NCBI RefSeq assembly: GCF_026965535.1
Contig: NZ_CP114039.1
Location: 4,774,001 to 4,838,000 of the forward strand
Direction: 5' to 3'
DNA length: 64,000 nt
DNA from: Corallococcus sp. NCRR
Lineage (GTDB): Bacteria > Myxococcota > Myxococcia > Myxococcales > Myxococcaceae
Position 1 is the first letter of the stretch. The number at the start of each line of letters is the position of its first letter. The notes beneath the pieces are model-generated. The model worked only from the letters and a program-made list of their open reading frames with translations. It searched no databases and was not told the origin of the DNA. The position numbers and the translations under genes were made by a program. This document shows, piece by piece, positions 18,019-30,485 of the stretch.

Positions 18019-19461
18019 GTGAGCCGCAGTGACAGTGAGGAACGGACGGAGCGCTGGCGGCGGCTCTTGTCGGACATCCGCGTCGGGTCGGAGCCGCGCT
18101 CCGCGCAGGAGGAGGAGGCCGCGCACCGGCAGCTCGATGAGCGCAATGACTACTCGCGCGACTATGATCGCATCGTCTTCTCCAGCGAGTTCCGCTGCCT
18201 GCACGACAAGACGCAGGTGTTCCCGCTGTCGACGAGCGACTACACGCGCACGCGCCTCACGCACAGCATCGAGGCCTCCTGCGTGGGCCGCTCGCTGGGC
18301 CATCAGGCCGGGTTGGGGTTGAAGGCGCAGGGCGTGGAGTTGGACCCCTCCCACCTGGGCACCATCGTGGCTGCGGCGTGCCTGGCGCACGACATCGGCA
18401 ACCCGCCGTTTGGCCACTCCGGAGAGGCGGCCATCCAGCACTGGGTGGGGCAGCGGCTCTCACCGCCGGGGGAGGGGACGAAGAGCCCCTTCGCGACGGA
18501 GGCGGAGTGGCGCGACCTGCGCGACTTCGAGGGCAACGCGCAGGGCTTCCGCATCCTCAACCGGCTCCAGTCGCGCGAGCGCCGGGGCGGGCTGCGCTAC
18601 ACCGCCGCGACGCTGGGGGCCATGAGCAAGTACCCGCGTCCGTCGGTGCTGCCCGGCTCGCGGCGGAAGTCGGAGGGCGTCGTGTCGGAGCGGAAGTTCG
18701 GCTACTTCCAGGACGACGTCGACCTGGCGCTGGAGGCCTTCCGCGCCACGGGCCTGCGCGAGCGCGAGCCCGGCGTGTTCAGCCGACACCCGCTGGCCTT
18801 CCTCGTCGAGGCGGCGGACGACATCTGCTACGCGGTCATCGACCTGGAGGACTCCGCGAAGCTGGGGCTCGTGCCCATGGAGCGCGCGTGCCAGCTCCTG
18901 GAGTCGGTGCTGCCGGAGCCCACGGTCCGCAAGCCGCCCAGGCACCTGGAGACGCGGATGGCGCAGGCTCGGGCGCGGGTCATCGGGAAGCTCATCCCGA
19001 AGTGCGTGGAGGCCTTCGTGGAGCACGCGCACGCGCTGGAGACGGGGCGGGCGGAGACGTCGCTCACCGAGCTCAAGCCCGACGTGCGCGCGCATCTGGA
19101 GGAGATCACCGACTTCACCCGCGAGCACGGCTACTGGAGCGAGCGCGTGCTCCAGATTGAAAGCGCGGGCTTCAAGACGCTGGGCGGCCTCTTGGACATG
19201 TTCGCCCTGTCGGTGGTGGCGGAGGTGCCCAACGCGGAGGAGAAGAAGCTGCGGCAGCTCCTGCCCATGGAGTGCTTCCAGCGTCCGGAGTTCGCGGCGG
19301 CGGATGAAGCGGCGCCGCGGCCGTTGCGGCGGGACGAGGCCATCCAGCGGCTCACGCCGTACCAGCGGCTGCTGTGCGTGACGGACTACATCACCGGCCT
19401 GTCGGACAGCCGCGCGGTGGAGCTGTACCAGCGCCTGTCTGGCATCCAGCTGCCCACGTAG
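18019..19461 (+). CDS. dgt: Deoxyguanosinetriphosphate triphosphohydrolase
   Basis: 480 residues from GTG 18019, with GGGAGG 9 bases upstream. HD-domain metal and nucleotide residues are present: DYDRIVFSSEFRCLHDKTQV, TRTRLTHSIEAS, LAHDIGNPPFGHSGE (the HD pair), then NAQGFRIL and VEAADDICYAVIDLED. Length and order match Dgt proteins, which cleave dGTP (and often other dNTPs) to the nucleoside and triphosphate, limiting dNTP pools. The SRAP gene follows after 56 bases in the same direction. Confidence 0.92.
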   Translation: MSRSDSEERTERWRRLLSDIRVGSEPRSAQEEEAAHRQLDERNDYSRDYDRIVFSSEFRCLHDKTQVFPLSTSDYTRTRLTHSIEASCVGRSLGHQAGLGLKAQGVELDPSHLGTIVAAACLAHDIGNPPFGHSGEAAIQHWVGQRLSPPGEGTKSPFATEAEWRDLRDFEGNAQGFRILNRLQSRERRGGLRYTAATLGAMSKYPRPSVLPGSRRKSEGVVSERKFGYFQDDVDLALEAFRATGLREREPGVFSRHPLAFLVEAADDICYAVIDLEDSAKLGLVPMERACQLLESVLPEPTVRKPPRHLETRMAQARARVIGKLIPKCVEAFVEHAHALETGRAETSLTELKPDVRAHLEEITDFTREHGYWSERVLQIESAGFKTLGGLLDMFALSVVAEVPNAEEKKLRQLLPMECFQRPEFAAADEAAPRPLRRDEAIQRLTPYQRLLCVTDYITGLSDSRAVELYQRLSGIQLPT

Positions 19462-19517
19462 GCCACCGGGCGCGGGGAACGTGCGGCGCCGGCCGCCGGG
19501 CGCTACGCTTCACCCCC

Positions 19518-20192
19518 ATGTGTGGCCGAGTCACCGTCCGGACCTCTCCCGCGCAGCTCGTCGCCGAGCTGGAGCTCGCGGGCGCGCGCGCGACGCTGGA
19601 GCGCGAGCGTTTCAACCTCTGTCCCACGCAGCTCCTGCCCGTGGTGCCCAATGACGGCGCCAGGCTGTTGGACGTGTTCCGCTGGGGGCTCATCCCGTCC
19701 TGGGCGAAGGACGCGTCCATCGGCAACAAGCTCATCAACGCGCGCGGTGAGACGGTGGCGGAGAAGCCCAGCTTCCGCTCGGCGTTGAAGCGCAGGCGGT
19801 GCCTGGTGGTGGTGGACGGCTGGTACGAGTGGAAGCAATCCACGAAGCCCAAGACGCCGTACTTCTTCCACCACCGCGACGGGAAGCCGCTGGCCCTGGC
19901 GGGGCTCTGGGAGGAGTGGACCGCGCCGGACACGGGCGAGGTGCTGCGCACCTGCACCATCATCACCACGGGGCCCAACGCGCTGATGGCGCCCATCCAC
20001 GACCGGATGCCCGTCATCCTGTCGCGGGAAGGCCAGGCCGTGTGGCTTCGCCCGGAGCCTCAGGAGGCGTCCGTGCTGCTGCCGCTGCTCGTCCCCGCGC
20101 TGGAGGCGCCGCTGGACGTCCACGAGGTGGCGCGCGGGGTGAACTCTCCCGCCAACGACAGCCCGGAGTGCGTGGCCCGCGTCGCGGCCTGA
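19518..20192 (+). CDS. SRAP-domain abasic-site protein (YedK/HMCES family)
   Basis: 224 residues starting MCGRVTVRT; Cys2 becomes the N-terminal catalytic residue once Met is removed and forms a thiazolidine cross-link with abasic single-stranded DNA. Other conserved family elements: FRWGLIPSWAKD, NARGETVAEKPSFR, CLVVVDGWYEWK and PIHDRMPVIL with the active-site His. It protects abasic sites in replicating DNA from strand breakage. Its placement 56 bases after dgt suggests co-transcription. It converges with the receiver gene, with only four bases between stops. Confidence 0.93.
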   Translation: MCGRVTVRTSPAQLVAELELAGARATLERERFNLCPTQLLPVVPNDGARLLDVFRWGLIPSWAKDASIGNKLINARGETVAEKPSFRSALKRRRCLVVVDGWYEWKQSTKPKTPYFFHHRDGKPLALAGLWEEWTAPDTGEVLRTCTIITTGPNALMAPIHDRMPVILSREGQAVWLRPEPQEASVLLPLLVPALEAPLDVHEVARGVNSPANDSPECVARVAA

Positions 20193-20196
20193 CGCG

Positions 20197-20595
20197 CTAT
20201 CCCGCCGTGGAGCTGCCCCCTTCCCCCGAACTCGGCCAGTACGGGGCGACGGCCTCCTTCAGCAGCTCCATGTGAAGGGGCTTTCTCAGGGTCCCGACGA
20301 CGCCGGCCATCCGCTCCGTCTGGAAGCTGGCGGTGAGCACGAAAACGGGCAGTCCGCACAGCGTCGCGTCGTCATGCAGCCGCCGCAGGAAGCCGTAACC
20401 GTCCATCACCGGCATCATCAAATCCAGCAGGACGATGCAGGGCTTGCGGCAGGACGCCAGTGCCAGCAACCCCTCTTCACCATTGGTCGCCGTCAGCACG
20501 GAGTAGCCTTCGAGTTCGAGATACCGGGCCGTCACTTCCAGCTCCGGCTCGTCATCAATGAGGAGGATCAAGGGCGGGGTCGTCTCGTGGGGCAC
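20197..20595 (-). CDS. Single-domain response regulator
   Basis: 132 residues forming only a receiver domain: acidic pair LLIDDEPE, phospho-acceptor Asp58 in VLLDLMMPVMDG, the conserved Thr in VFVLTAS and the Lys in TLRKPLH. There is no output domain, so it should work through protein contact or as a phospho-relay intermediate, as many myxobacterial stand-alone receivers do. No cognate kinase adjoins it. Confidence 0.92.
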   Translation of the reverse strand: MPHETTPPLILLIDDEPELEVTARYLELEGYSVLTATNGEEGLLALASCRKPCIVLLDLMMPVMDGYGFLRRLHDDATLCGLPVFVLTASFQTERMAGVVGTLRKPLHMELLKEAVAPYWPSSGEGGSSTAG

Positions 20596-20797
20596 GGCTC
20601 TCTCTTCCGTGTGGTCAAAGGAAAGCTAGGTCGCCCGAGCGCCGCACCGCCCAGGGTCATCCTTTGATTCCGGGTCGGTGGTTCCAGCCACGGCCAGTAA
20701 AGCAGGGGGTTGGCTGGCCGTCTGCCCTGAAACAGTGGCGCGGCGGCCTTGTGACACTTCCTGGGTACCCTGGGAAAAGCCCCCTAGGATTCGCGCC

Positions 20798-22009
20798 ATG
20801 ACGTCCTCCGACAGGGCCGCGCCGGACAAGCGCCGGCGCATCGCCGTGGCATCCCTGACGGGGCTCGCCTTGCTGGCCGGCTGCGGCCTCCTGGGCGCGG
20901 AGGCCTGGTACCAGCGGAAGTTCGAGACCCCGCTGCGCCTCCACGGCGAGGCGCTGGCGGCGAACGTGGACGCCTACTGCGCCGAGGAGGCCGCGCTGGG
21001 CGCCGACCCCTGGTTCCACGAGGGCCGGACGGAAGGGGACGCGGGCCTGCTGCTCAATGCGTGGCTGCCCTGGTCGCGCGACCTGAAGCGCCCTCCTCCG
21101 GAAGGCTCGCCGCTCGTCCTCCCCGAGTCGCTGCGCGAGGAGGCCCTGGACCTGAAACAGGGCCGGTGGCTCACCGCGAACATCGACGTGTCCCGCCTGG
21201 ACTTCGGCTGGATGGTCCGGCTGCTGGCCTATGACCGGTGGGACCTGTTCAACGGCAGCCCCCTGAGCGCCGAGGGCCGTTTCAACTGGGCCTCCGGGGA
21301 CGTCCCCGACCTCTTCCTCCTCCAGCGCTGGGCCAAGTTCCGCATGCTCCACGGCCTGAGGACCGGCCACCCCGTGGAGGCCGCGCAGCAGGTGCGCCAC
21401 CTGGCGTGGCTGAGCCTGCGCACGGACTCGCTCGTGGGCGGCCTGGTCGCCGTCAACCTGCTCGACATCGAGCGGCTCGCGCACGACGCCATGCCCTTGC
21501 CCCCGGCGGACTGGACGCCCATGTCCGCCGAGCAGACGGCCCGGATGAACGCCCTGCTCCAGACGGCGCCCCAGTTCGCGGGGCTCGCCGCGCCCCCGGA
21601 CGTGGCCCAGAGGGCCCGCGGCTGCGCGACGGAGGCGAACCGGTGCATCGCGCTGACGGAGACCGCCTTCCTGGCGCGGCTCCTGGAGCCCGTCGTGGAG
21701 CCCGGCGGGGCCCCGTCCCTGGAGCACGCCACCGCCGCGCTCGACCGGGCCCTGGAGGACGCCGGCTGCCCCACGTCCGCCGCGCACGAGGTGCGCACAC
21801 GCGGGGTGACGGTGGAGGACCCTGCCTCCGGCATGTCCTCCCTGGCCTCGTCCGTGGCATGGATCCCCTTGGCCCCCGGCCGCCAGGTCCGCTCACACCT
21901 TGCCCGGGGCGTCCTCGCCAGCACCCTGGGAGACCTCACCCCGTTACATGAAAACAGGACGAAGCATCCCGCCCCCCTCCAAGGCCAGGCAGGCCTTCCA
22001 ACCCCCTGA
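20798..22009 (+). CDS. Membrane-anchored or lipoprotein of unknown function
   Basis: 403 residues from ATG 20798. A basic start (DKRRRIAVASL) leads into a hydrophobic segment with LLAGC, so it is either a membrane anchor or a lipoprotein signal; the rest should be periplasmic. No domain I know is present; notable stretches are HLAWLSLRTDSLVGGLVAVN and two Cys-containing segments (ARGCATEANRCIAL and DAGCPTS) that could form disulphides. The hybrid kinase begins 117 bases downstream. Function unknown. Confidence 0.7.
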   Translation: MTSSDRAAPDKRRRIAVASLTGLALLAGCGLLGAEAWYQRKFETPLRLHGEALAANVDAYCAEEAALGADPWFHEGRTEGDAGLLLNAWLPWSRDLKRPPPEGSPLVLPESLREEALDLKQGRWLTANIDVSRLDFGWMVRLLAYDRWDLFNGSPLSAEGRFNWASGDVPDLFLLQRWAKFRMLHGLRTGHPVEAAQQVRHLAWLSLRTDSLVGGLVAVNLLDIERLAHDAMPLPPADWTPMSAEQTARMNALLQTAPQFAGLAAPPDVAQRARGCATEANRCIALTETAFLARLLEPVVEPGGAPSLEHATAALDRALEDAGCPTSAAHEVRTRGVTVEDPASGMSSLASSVAWIPLAPGRQVRSHLARGVLASTLGDLTPLHENRTKHPAPLQGQAGLPTP

Positions 22010-22126
22010 ATCGCCGTCCCGGGACCGCCGGGAATCGGACTGCGCCTGCCCACCTCCACGGTTTTCCATGGATGACATGGAACTGGCGCCTCGACTGACC
22101 TACAGTTCTTGAACGGAGGGGGAAGT

Positions 22127-24867
<2,741 letters not shown>

Positions 24868-24868
<1 letters not shown>

Positions 24869-24882
24869 GCCCCACCGGGGCC
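24868..24882. terminator. Short hairpin between convergent genes
   Basis: GGCCCC / GGGGCC stem with a three-base loop, beginning on the last base of the kinase stop codon and filling most of the 21-base gap to the convergent Hsp70-like gene. Confidence 0.4.
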
Positions 24883-24889
24883 GGCCCTC

Positions 24890-26407
24890 TCAAGCCCGCT
24901 GGGGCGCGTTCGGGTCGCTGATGGTGAGCGGCTGCCGCTGGCCATCCTTCGCGACCAGGCTCGCGGTGAGGGAGAAGTCCGGCCCCATGCGCAACTCCAG
25001 CGTGGTGGGGCCCGGGTGGGCCACGCGCCAGTCCGGCTCGATGCGCACGGTGCCCAACAGCTCGCGCTCCACGGTGGTGCGGTCCAGCGCCTCGAAGAGC
25101 GCCACCGGCACGGGGCCCGGCCAGGGCGGCAGCTCCAGGTCCACGGTGCGCGTGCCGGGCACGGGCGTGTTGGCGGGGAGCACCTCGTGCTGGCCGCCGC
25201 CGGGCACCATGGCGCCAATGGGCATGGGCACCACGTCCGACAGGCCGCTGATGCCGCGCGCCAGGTTGCGCCCCAGGATGGCCGCGCCCACGGCCACGCC
25301 CAGCTCCGGGTGCACTTCCTTGTCGGATGACAGCTTCTTGAAGTGGGCCAGGCGCGTGCGGATGGCGGGCATGCGCGTCTGGCCGCCCACCATCACCAGC
25401 TCGTCGATGGCGTCCGGCTTCAGGCCCGCCTTCTCCAGCACGTCGTCGCACGCGGCGGCGGTGCGCTCGATGAGCTGGAACACCATGGCCTCCATCCGCT
25501 CGCGGGTGAGCGTGACGTTGAAGTCCACGAAGGCGCCGTCCTTCTGCGTGATGCAGGGGATGCGGATGGGCACGGACGCGCCGCTGGAGAGCGCCATCTT
25601 CGCGGACTCGGCGGCGAAGACCAGGCGCTGCATCACCACCTTGTTGCCGCGCAGGTCGACGCCGTGCTGCTTCTGGAAGTCGTCCACCAGCGCTTCCACG
25701 ATGGCTTCATCGAAGTTGGCGCCGCCCAGGAACGCGTCGCCGCCGGTGGCCAGCACCTTCACCACGCGGTTCTGCACGGACATGAGGGTGACGTCGAAGG
25801 TGCCGCCGCCCAGGTCGAACACCATCACCGTCTGCTCGGGGTTGCGCAGGTTGGCGTAGTAGAGCGCCGCGGCGGTGGGCTCGTTGACGATGGCGCGCAC
25901 GCGCAGGCCCGCCTTCTCCGCGGCGTGGCGGATGGCCTCGCGCTGGCGGATGGTGGCGTGCGCGGGCACGGTGAGCACGCACTCCTTGAATGGCGTTCCG
26001 GCCGCGTGCGTGGCCAGCGTGTTGAGGTGCTTGAGGATGAAGTGCGCCACGTCGATGAGCGGCGTCACCTTCCCGTACACCTCCACGGCGGTGTAGCCGT
26101 CCGGGCCCTCCACCAGCTCGAAGGCGAAGCGGTTGCGGTGGCGGGCCACGTATTCGGACTGGAAGCGGCGGCCCAGGAAGCGCTTGGCGCCGAAGATGGT
26201 GTGGCGCGGGTCGTCGATGATCTGCCGCCGCGCCGCCGGGCCGACGATGGCCTTGTCGCCCGCGTGGAACCACGCGATGGAGGGCAGGGTGAGGCTCTTG
26301 TCCGCGATGGGCACCACGCGCAGCTTGTTCGCCTTGTCGAAGAAGGCCGCCGCGGTGTTGGTGGTCCCGAAGTCAATGCCGAGGATGGGGGCGGCGCTCG
26401 TGCTCAT
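24890..26407 (-). CDS. Hsp70-family protein with shortened C-terminus
   Basis: 505 residues from ATG 26407. The actin-like ATPase domain has ILGIDFGTTNTAAA (phosphate 1), VNEPTAAALYYANL, VFDLGGGTFDVTLM (phosphate 2) and VMVGGQTRMPAIR (adenosine loop). After about residue 385 only a short beta-type substrate-binding segment remains; the helical lid of DnaK is missing. Such proteins are DnaK relatives rather than the housekeeping chaperone (about 600-640 residues). No DnaJ or GrpE gene is near. Client proteins unknown. Confidence 0.9.
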   Translation of the reverse strand: MSTSAAPILGIDFGTTNTAAAFFDKANKLRVVPIADKSLTLPSIAWFHAGDKAIVGPAARRQIIDDPRHTIFGAKRFLGRRFQSEYVARHRNRFAFELVEGPDGYTAVEVYGKVTPLIDVAHFILKHLNTLATHAAGTPFKECVLTVPAHATIRQREAIRHAAEKAGLRVRAIVNEPTAAALYYANLRNPEQTVMVFDLGGGTFDVTLMSVQNRVVKVLATGGDAFLGGANFDEAIVEALVDDFQKQHGVDLRGNKVVMQRLVFAAESAKMALSSGASVPIRIPCITQKDGAFVDFNVTLTRERMEAMVFQLIERTAAACDDVLEKAGLKPDAIDELVMVGGQTRMPAIRTRLAHFKKLSSDKEVHPELGVAVGAAILGRNLARGISGLSDVVPMPIGAMVPGGGQHEVLPANTPVPGTRTVDLELPPWPGPVPVALFEALDRTTVERELLGTVRIEPDWRVAHPGPTTLELRMGPDFSLTASLVAKDGQRQPLTISDPNAPQRA

Positions 26408-26498
26408 GTGGGGCCGCCATCCTCGCACGTCCCGCCGCGCCGGGGCACCCGGCACGACGGTTCGCCTGTGCGCGGAGGTCGGTTGAACCCACCGTGTG

Positions 26499-26882
26499 TC
26501 AGGTCCTGGGCGGCGTGTTGTAGCCGGCGTCGCCGTAGGGCTTCAGGCGCTCCAGCCACATCTCCTCCAGCACCTTCAGCTCCTCCACGGGCGGAGGCCC
26601 GCCGGGCTCCTCGCGGGGCTTGAGCCGGTCCAGCACCTCGAAGGAGAAGGCCGCTTCGCCGTGGCGCTCCCAGTCCGCCTGCAGCTCGGGGACGCGGTGC
26701 ATGCGCTGGGCGAACTCGAACCGGATGCGGTTGAACATCGCGGTCAGGTTGAGGGCGTGGCCCACGAACAGCTTGCCGTTGGCGTGGCAGCGGATGGCGT
26801 AGATGCCCATGGGCACCTCCGCTTCCTTGTAGGCGCGCTTGCGCTCCGAGCGGGCCGCGCGCGAGTCGTCACCGGACGCCAT
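26499..26882 (-). CDS. GIY-YIG domain protein
   Basis: 127 residues. GIYAIRCHANGKLFVGHALNL (from about residue 26) matches the first strand pair of the GIY-YIG fold, with the YIG triplet changed to FVG; a Arg and a late Glu (EEMWLERLKPYGDAGYN) follow as in small stand-alone members. Whether it still cuts DNA is unclear because small members of this family are often untested. Its ATG lies inside the end of the upstream gene (14-base overlap), so the two are translated together. Confidence 0.75.
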   Translation of the reverse strand: MASGDDSRAARSERKRAYKEAEVPMGIYAIRCHANGKLFVGHALNLTAMFNRIRFEFAQRMHRVPELQADWERHGEAAFSFEVLDRLKPREEPGGPPPVEELKVLEEMWLERLKPYGDAGYNTPPRT

Positions 26883-27441
26883 GGTCGCCTCCGAAGCCCC
26901 GCGAGACGAGCTTCGCCTCCAGCCGCTCCTTCGCGGCGGGGTCTCGTGGCCGCACCCAGTCGCGGCCCATCCGTTCCCAGTCCGCGTCGCGCGCGTCGAT
27001 GCCCAGCGCCTGGAGGAAGTCGGCCTCGCAGATGAAGCACTGGGTGCCGAAGGGGAAGAGGAAGCCGCCCTGCGCGTCCAGCGAACGCGCGGCCTCCGCG
27101 TAGGTGGAGAACCACCGGTTGAGGAACGGGCTGTGGCCCTTCCGGAAGAAGGCGCGCGTGTCCAGCGTGTGCGCGCCGCCCTCCAGGGCCTGCTTCAGCT
27201 CCGTCCAGGTGGTGTGCCCGGCCTCCCGCGCGACGACAGCGAGCCCGTGCTTGTGCTGCACGGTGTCCCGCCGCGCGAGGACTTCACCCAGGGACAGGGA
27301 CGCGAAGAAGGGCAGGGCGCGCATCCGTTCCGCGGCGCGCGTGGCGCGGGCGGTGTCGGACGAGTCCAGGTCCTTGAGGAGCAGGGACGCGCGGACCTTG
27401 TATTCATGAAGCGTGACGGGGAGGGGGCTGCCGGTTCCCAT
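26869..27441 (-). CDS. Hypothetical protein coupled to the GIY-YIG gene
   Basis: 190 residues from ATG 27441, with GGAGG about 7 bases upstream. The protein is soluble. A stretch near residue 65 (HGLAVVAREAGHTTWTELKQ) resembles the capping segment that precedes ankyrin repeats in some bacterial proteins, but no repeats follow. A later segment contains two Cys (TQCFICEADFL). I do not recognise the family. It overlaps the GIY-YIG gene by 14 bases, which implies linked expression and perhaps linked function. Confidence 0.7.
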   Translation of the reverse strand: MGTGSPLPVTLHEYKVRASLLLKDLDSSDTARATRAAERMRALPFFASLSLGEVLARRDTVQHKHGLAVVAREAGHTTWTELKQALEGGAHTLDTRAFFRKGHSPFLNRWFSTYAEAARSLDAQGGFLFPFGTQCFICEADFLQALGIDARDADWERMGRDWVRPRDPAAKERLEAKLVSRGFGGDHGVR

Positions 27442-27566
27442 GACGAATCCTCCGGTGCTGGCCCTCACCCGTTGGGGGACCGTGGAAGGACTGCATCAGG
27501 GGTCTGGCGACAGCGGGTGAAGCGAGGGTGACGTCGTCTTTCCGGGCGGCGGGCACCCCTCGGCAC

Positions 27567-27599
27567 CCGTGGGACGAATAGACCAGACGCGTCCCACGG
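27567..27599 (-). terminator. Long hairpin downstream of the sigma-54 activator gene
   Basis: Perfect 10-bp stem (CCGTGGGACG / CGTCCCACGG) with a 13-base loop, 26 bases past the stop of the minus-strand activator gene. It is well placed to end that transcript before the next minus-strand gene, which starts at 27441. Confidence 0.55.
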
Positions 27600-27624
27600 T
27601 CGTCAAACGCGGCCTGGATGCTCG

Positions 27625-29097
<1,473 letters not shown>

Positions 29098-29168
29098 GGG
29101 CAAACCGTTCACACTCTCACGGAAATAATCGGGGCATCAAGGGTCTCGTGCGGCCCGGAGGGACGGGG

Positions 29169-29184
29169 AAAAGACAAATCTTTT
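29169..29184. promoter_or_regulatory. A+T-rich inverted repeat between crdA and crdB
   Basis: AAAAGA / TCTTTT inverted repeat with a four-base centre, the most A+T-rich spot in the divergent intergenic region. It could bind a regulator of either gene. It touches a candidate -35 element. Confidence 0.35.
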
Positions 29185-29212
29185 GACTCTCCCCGGTGGG
29201 TCCGACTACACG
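29183..29212 (+). promoter_or_regulatory. Candidate promoter of the che3-like operon
   Basis: TTGACT (29183-29188) and TACACG (29207-29212) are spaced 18 bases apart, about 60 bases before the crdB-like start. This is a fair housekeeping-type match in a very G+C-rich genome, but it is only a pattern match. I saw no sigma-54 consensus (TGGCAC-N5-TTGC) in the interval. Confidence 0.35.
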
Positions 29213-29222
29213 CGACAAGCCC

Positions 29223-29241
29223 GGCCCACCCTCTGTGGGCC
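29223..29241 (+). terminator. Hairpin with T-rich tail in the crdB leader
   Basis: Perfect 7-bp stem GGCCCAC / GTGGGCC with loop CCTCT, followed at once by TCTCTTTT. This is the shape of an intrinsic terminator, yet it sits about 32 bases before the crdB-like start codon and after the candidate promoter. It could be an attenuator or a block to read-through from upstream. Confidence 0.45.
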
Positions 29242-29273
29242 TCTCTTTTCCCGTGGTTGCTGTCGGAGGAATG

Positions 29274-30023
29274 ATGCGTCGGATTTCGCTTTGGGCCGGG
29301 TTGGCCCTCGCCGTGGCCGTGCTGACCGGGTGCCCGCCCACCTACCCCAAGTGCAACAACGACGAGCAGTGCCAGGAGAAGGGCGAGGTCTGCGTCCAGG
29401 GCCAGTGCCAGGAGTGCGCGACGGACGCGAACTGCCGTGAGGGCTTCACGTGCCAGGCGAACAAGTGCGCGCCCAAGCCTCCGGAGTGCACCACGGACAC
29501 GGCCTGTGGCACCGGCCGCATCTGCGAGGCCGGCAAGTGCGCCGAGGCCCAGTGCAAGGACGACTCCGCGTGCAACGGTGGCAAGTGCCAGGCCGGCCGC
29601 TGCCAGGCCCCCAAGGACACCTGCTCCGCCAGCACCGACTGCGGTGAGGGCCAGGAGTGCCAGTCCGGCAAGTGCGTGACGGCGGACGCCAGCTCCAAGT
29701 GCGACTACTCGCCGGTGCCCTTCGGCTTCAACGAGTCCACCCTGGACTCCGGCGCGCAGTCGCGCCTGGGCGAGCTGGCGGCCTGCATCAAGGCCAGCCA
29801 GGGCAAGATCACCCTGGGCGGCCACGCGGACGAGCGCGGCACGGAGGAGTACAACCTCCAGCTGTCCAACCGCCGCGCCGCGGCCGTGAAGCGCTACCTG
29901 GTCGACCTGGGCGTGCCGTCCAACCGGCTGTCCACGGTGGGCTATGGTGAGACCCGCCCGGTGTCCAACGCGGCCACCGAGGAAGGCTGGGCGGAGAACC
30001 GCCGCGTGGAGTTCCAGCGCTAG
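29274..30023 (+). CDS. crdB: Pal-like OmpA-domain lipoprotein with Cys-rich repeats (CrdB-like)
   Basis: 249 residues from ATG 29274 (ATG 29271 is closer to GGAGG and less likely). Lipobox VLTGC, Cys20. Residues about 25-140 hold four or five short Cys-rich repeats, each like C-x4-C-x5-C followed by x-GKC, resembling EGF/Dickkopf-type modules common in myxobacterial surface proteins. The C-terminal ~110 residues form an OmpA/Pal peptidoglycan-binding domain (PVPFGFNESTLD, LGGHADERGTEEYNLQLSNR, STVGYGETRP). It should sit in the outer membrane and hold peptidoglycan. By position it matches crdB of the M. xanthus che3 cluster, thought to feed envelope state into the pathway. Confidence 0.87.
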   Translation: MRRISLWAGLALAVAVLTGCPPTYPKCNNDEQCQEKGEVCVQGQCQECATDANCREGFTCQANKCAPKPPECTTDTACGTGRICEAGKCAEAQCKDDSACNGGKCQAGRCQAPKDTCSASTDCGEGQECQSGKCVTADASSKCDYSPVPFGFNESTLDSGAQSRLGELAACIKASQGKITLGGHADERGTEEYNLQLSNRRAAAVKRYLVDLGVPSNRLSTVGYGETRPVSNAATEEGWAENRRVEFQR

Positions 30024-30046
30024 TTCTGGGGTAGGCTCTGGGGCGC

Positions 30047-30481
30047 ATGGCCGCCCTAGAGTCGGAAACACGCCAGTCCTACCTGGTCTTCGCGTGTGGA
30101 AGCAGTTGGTACGCGGTGCCCGCGGAAGCCGCGGCGGAGGTCGTCACCTTCCCCGAGCTGACGCGGGTACCGGGTTCCCCGCCCCACCTGCTGGGCGTGT
30201 TCGCGCACCGGGGGGAAGTCATCCCCGTCGTGGACATGAGCCTGCTGGTGGGCGGGGTTTCCGCCGGGTCCCGTCGCGCCGTCCTGGTGCGCCTGGCCCG
30301 GGGAACGCTGGCCCTCACGGCCAGCAGCGTCGCCGGTGTGTCCGCGCTGATGGGACCGCTGGAGCCCCTGGGCCCCTCGGGTGTGCACGTCCACCTGCGC
30401 GGCCCCGTGAAGAGCGGCTCGCGCGACGTGGCCGTCATCGACCCGGAAGGCCTCTTCGACCACCTCAGCCAGGGCGGCTAG
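30047..30481 (+). CDS. cheW: CheW coupling protein
   Basis: 144 residues forming one CheW/SH3-like domain: YLVFACGSSWYAVPAEAAAE, VVTFPELTRVPGSPPHLLGV and AHRGEVIPVVDMSLLVG are the usual receptor- and CheA-contact strands. It links the MCPs encoded downstream to CheA. The gene lies 24 bases after crdB and five bases before a second CheW-like gene. Confidence 0.9.
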   Translation: MAALESETRQSYLVFACGSSWYAVPAEAAAEVVTFPELTRVPGSPPHLLGVFAHRGEVIPVVDMSLLVGGVSAGSRRAVLVRLARGTLALTASSVAGVSALMGPLEPLGPSGVHVHLRGPVKSGSRDVAVIDPEGLFDHLSQGG

Positions 30482-30485
30482 CCCC

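Noticed and set aside
16374-18032. 552-codon plus-strand frame across three genes
   Set aside because: It cuts through the kinase end, the DUF2378 gene and the antisense of the barrel-like gene, with Arg/Gly-rich sequence.
29098-29273. Sigma-54 promoter between crdA and crdB
   Set aside because: No match to the GG-N10-GC core with flanking consensus was found by eye.
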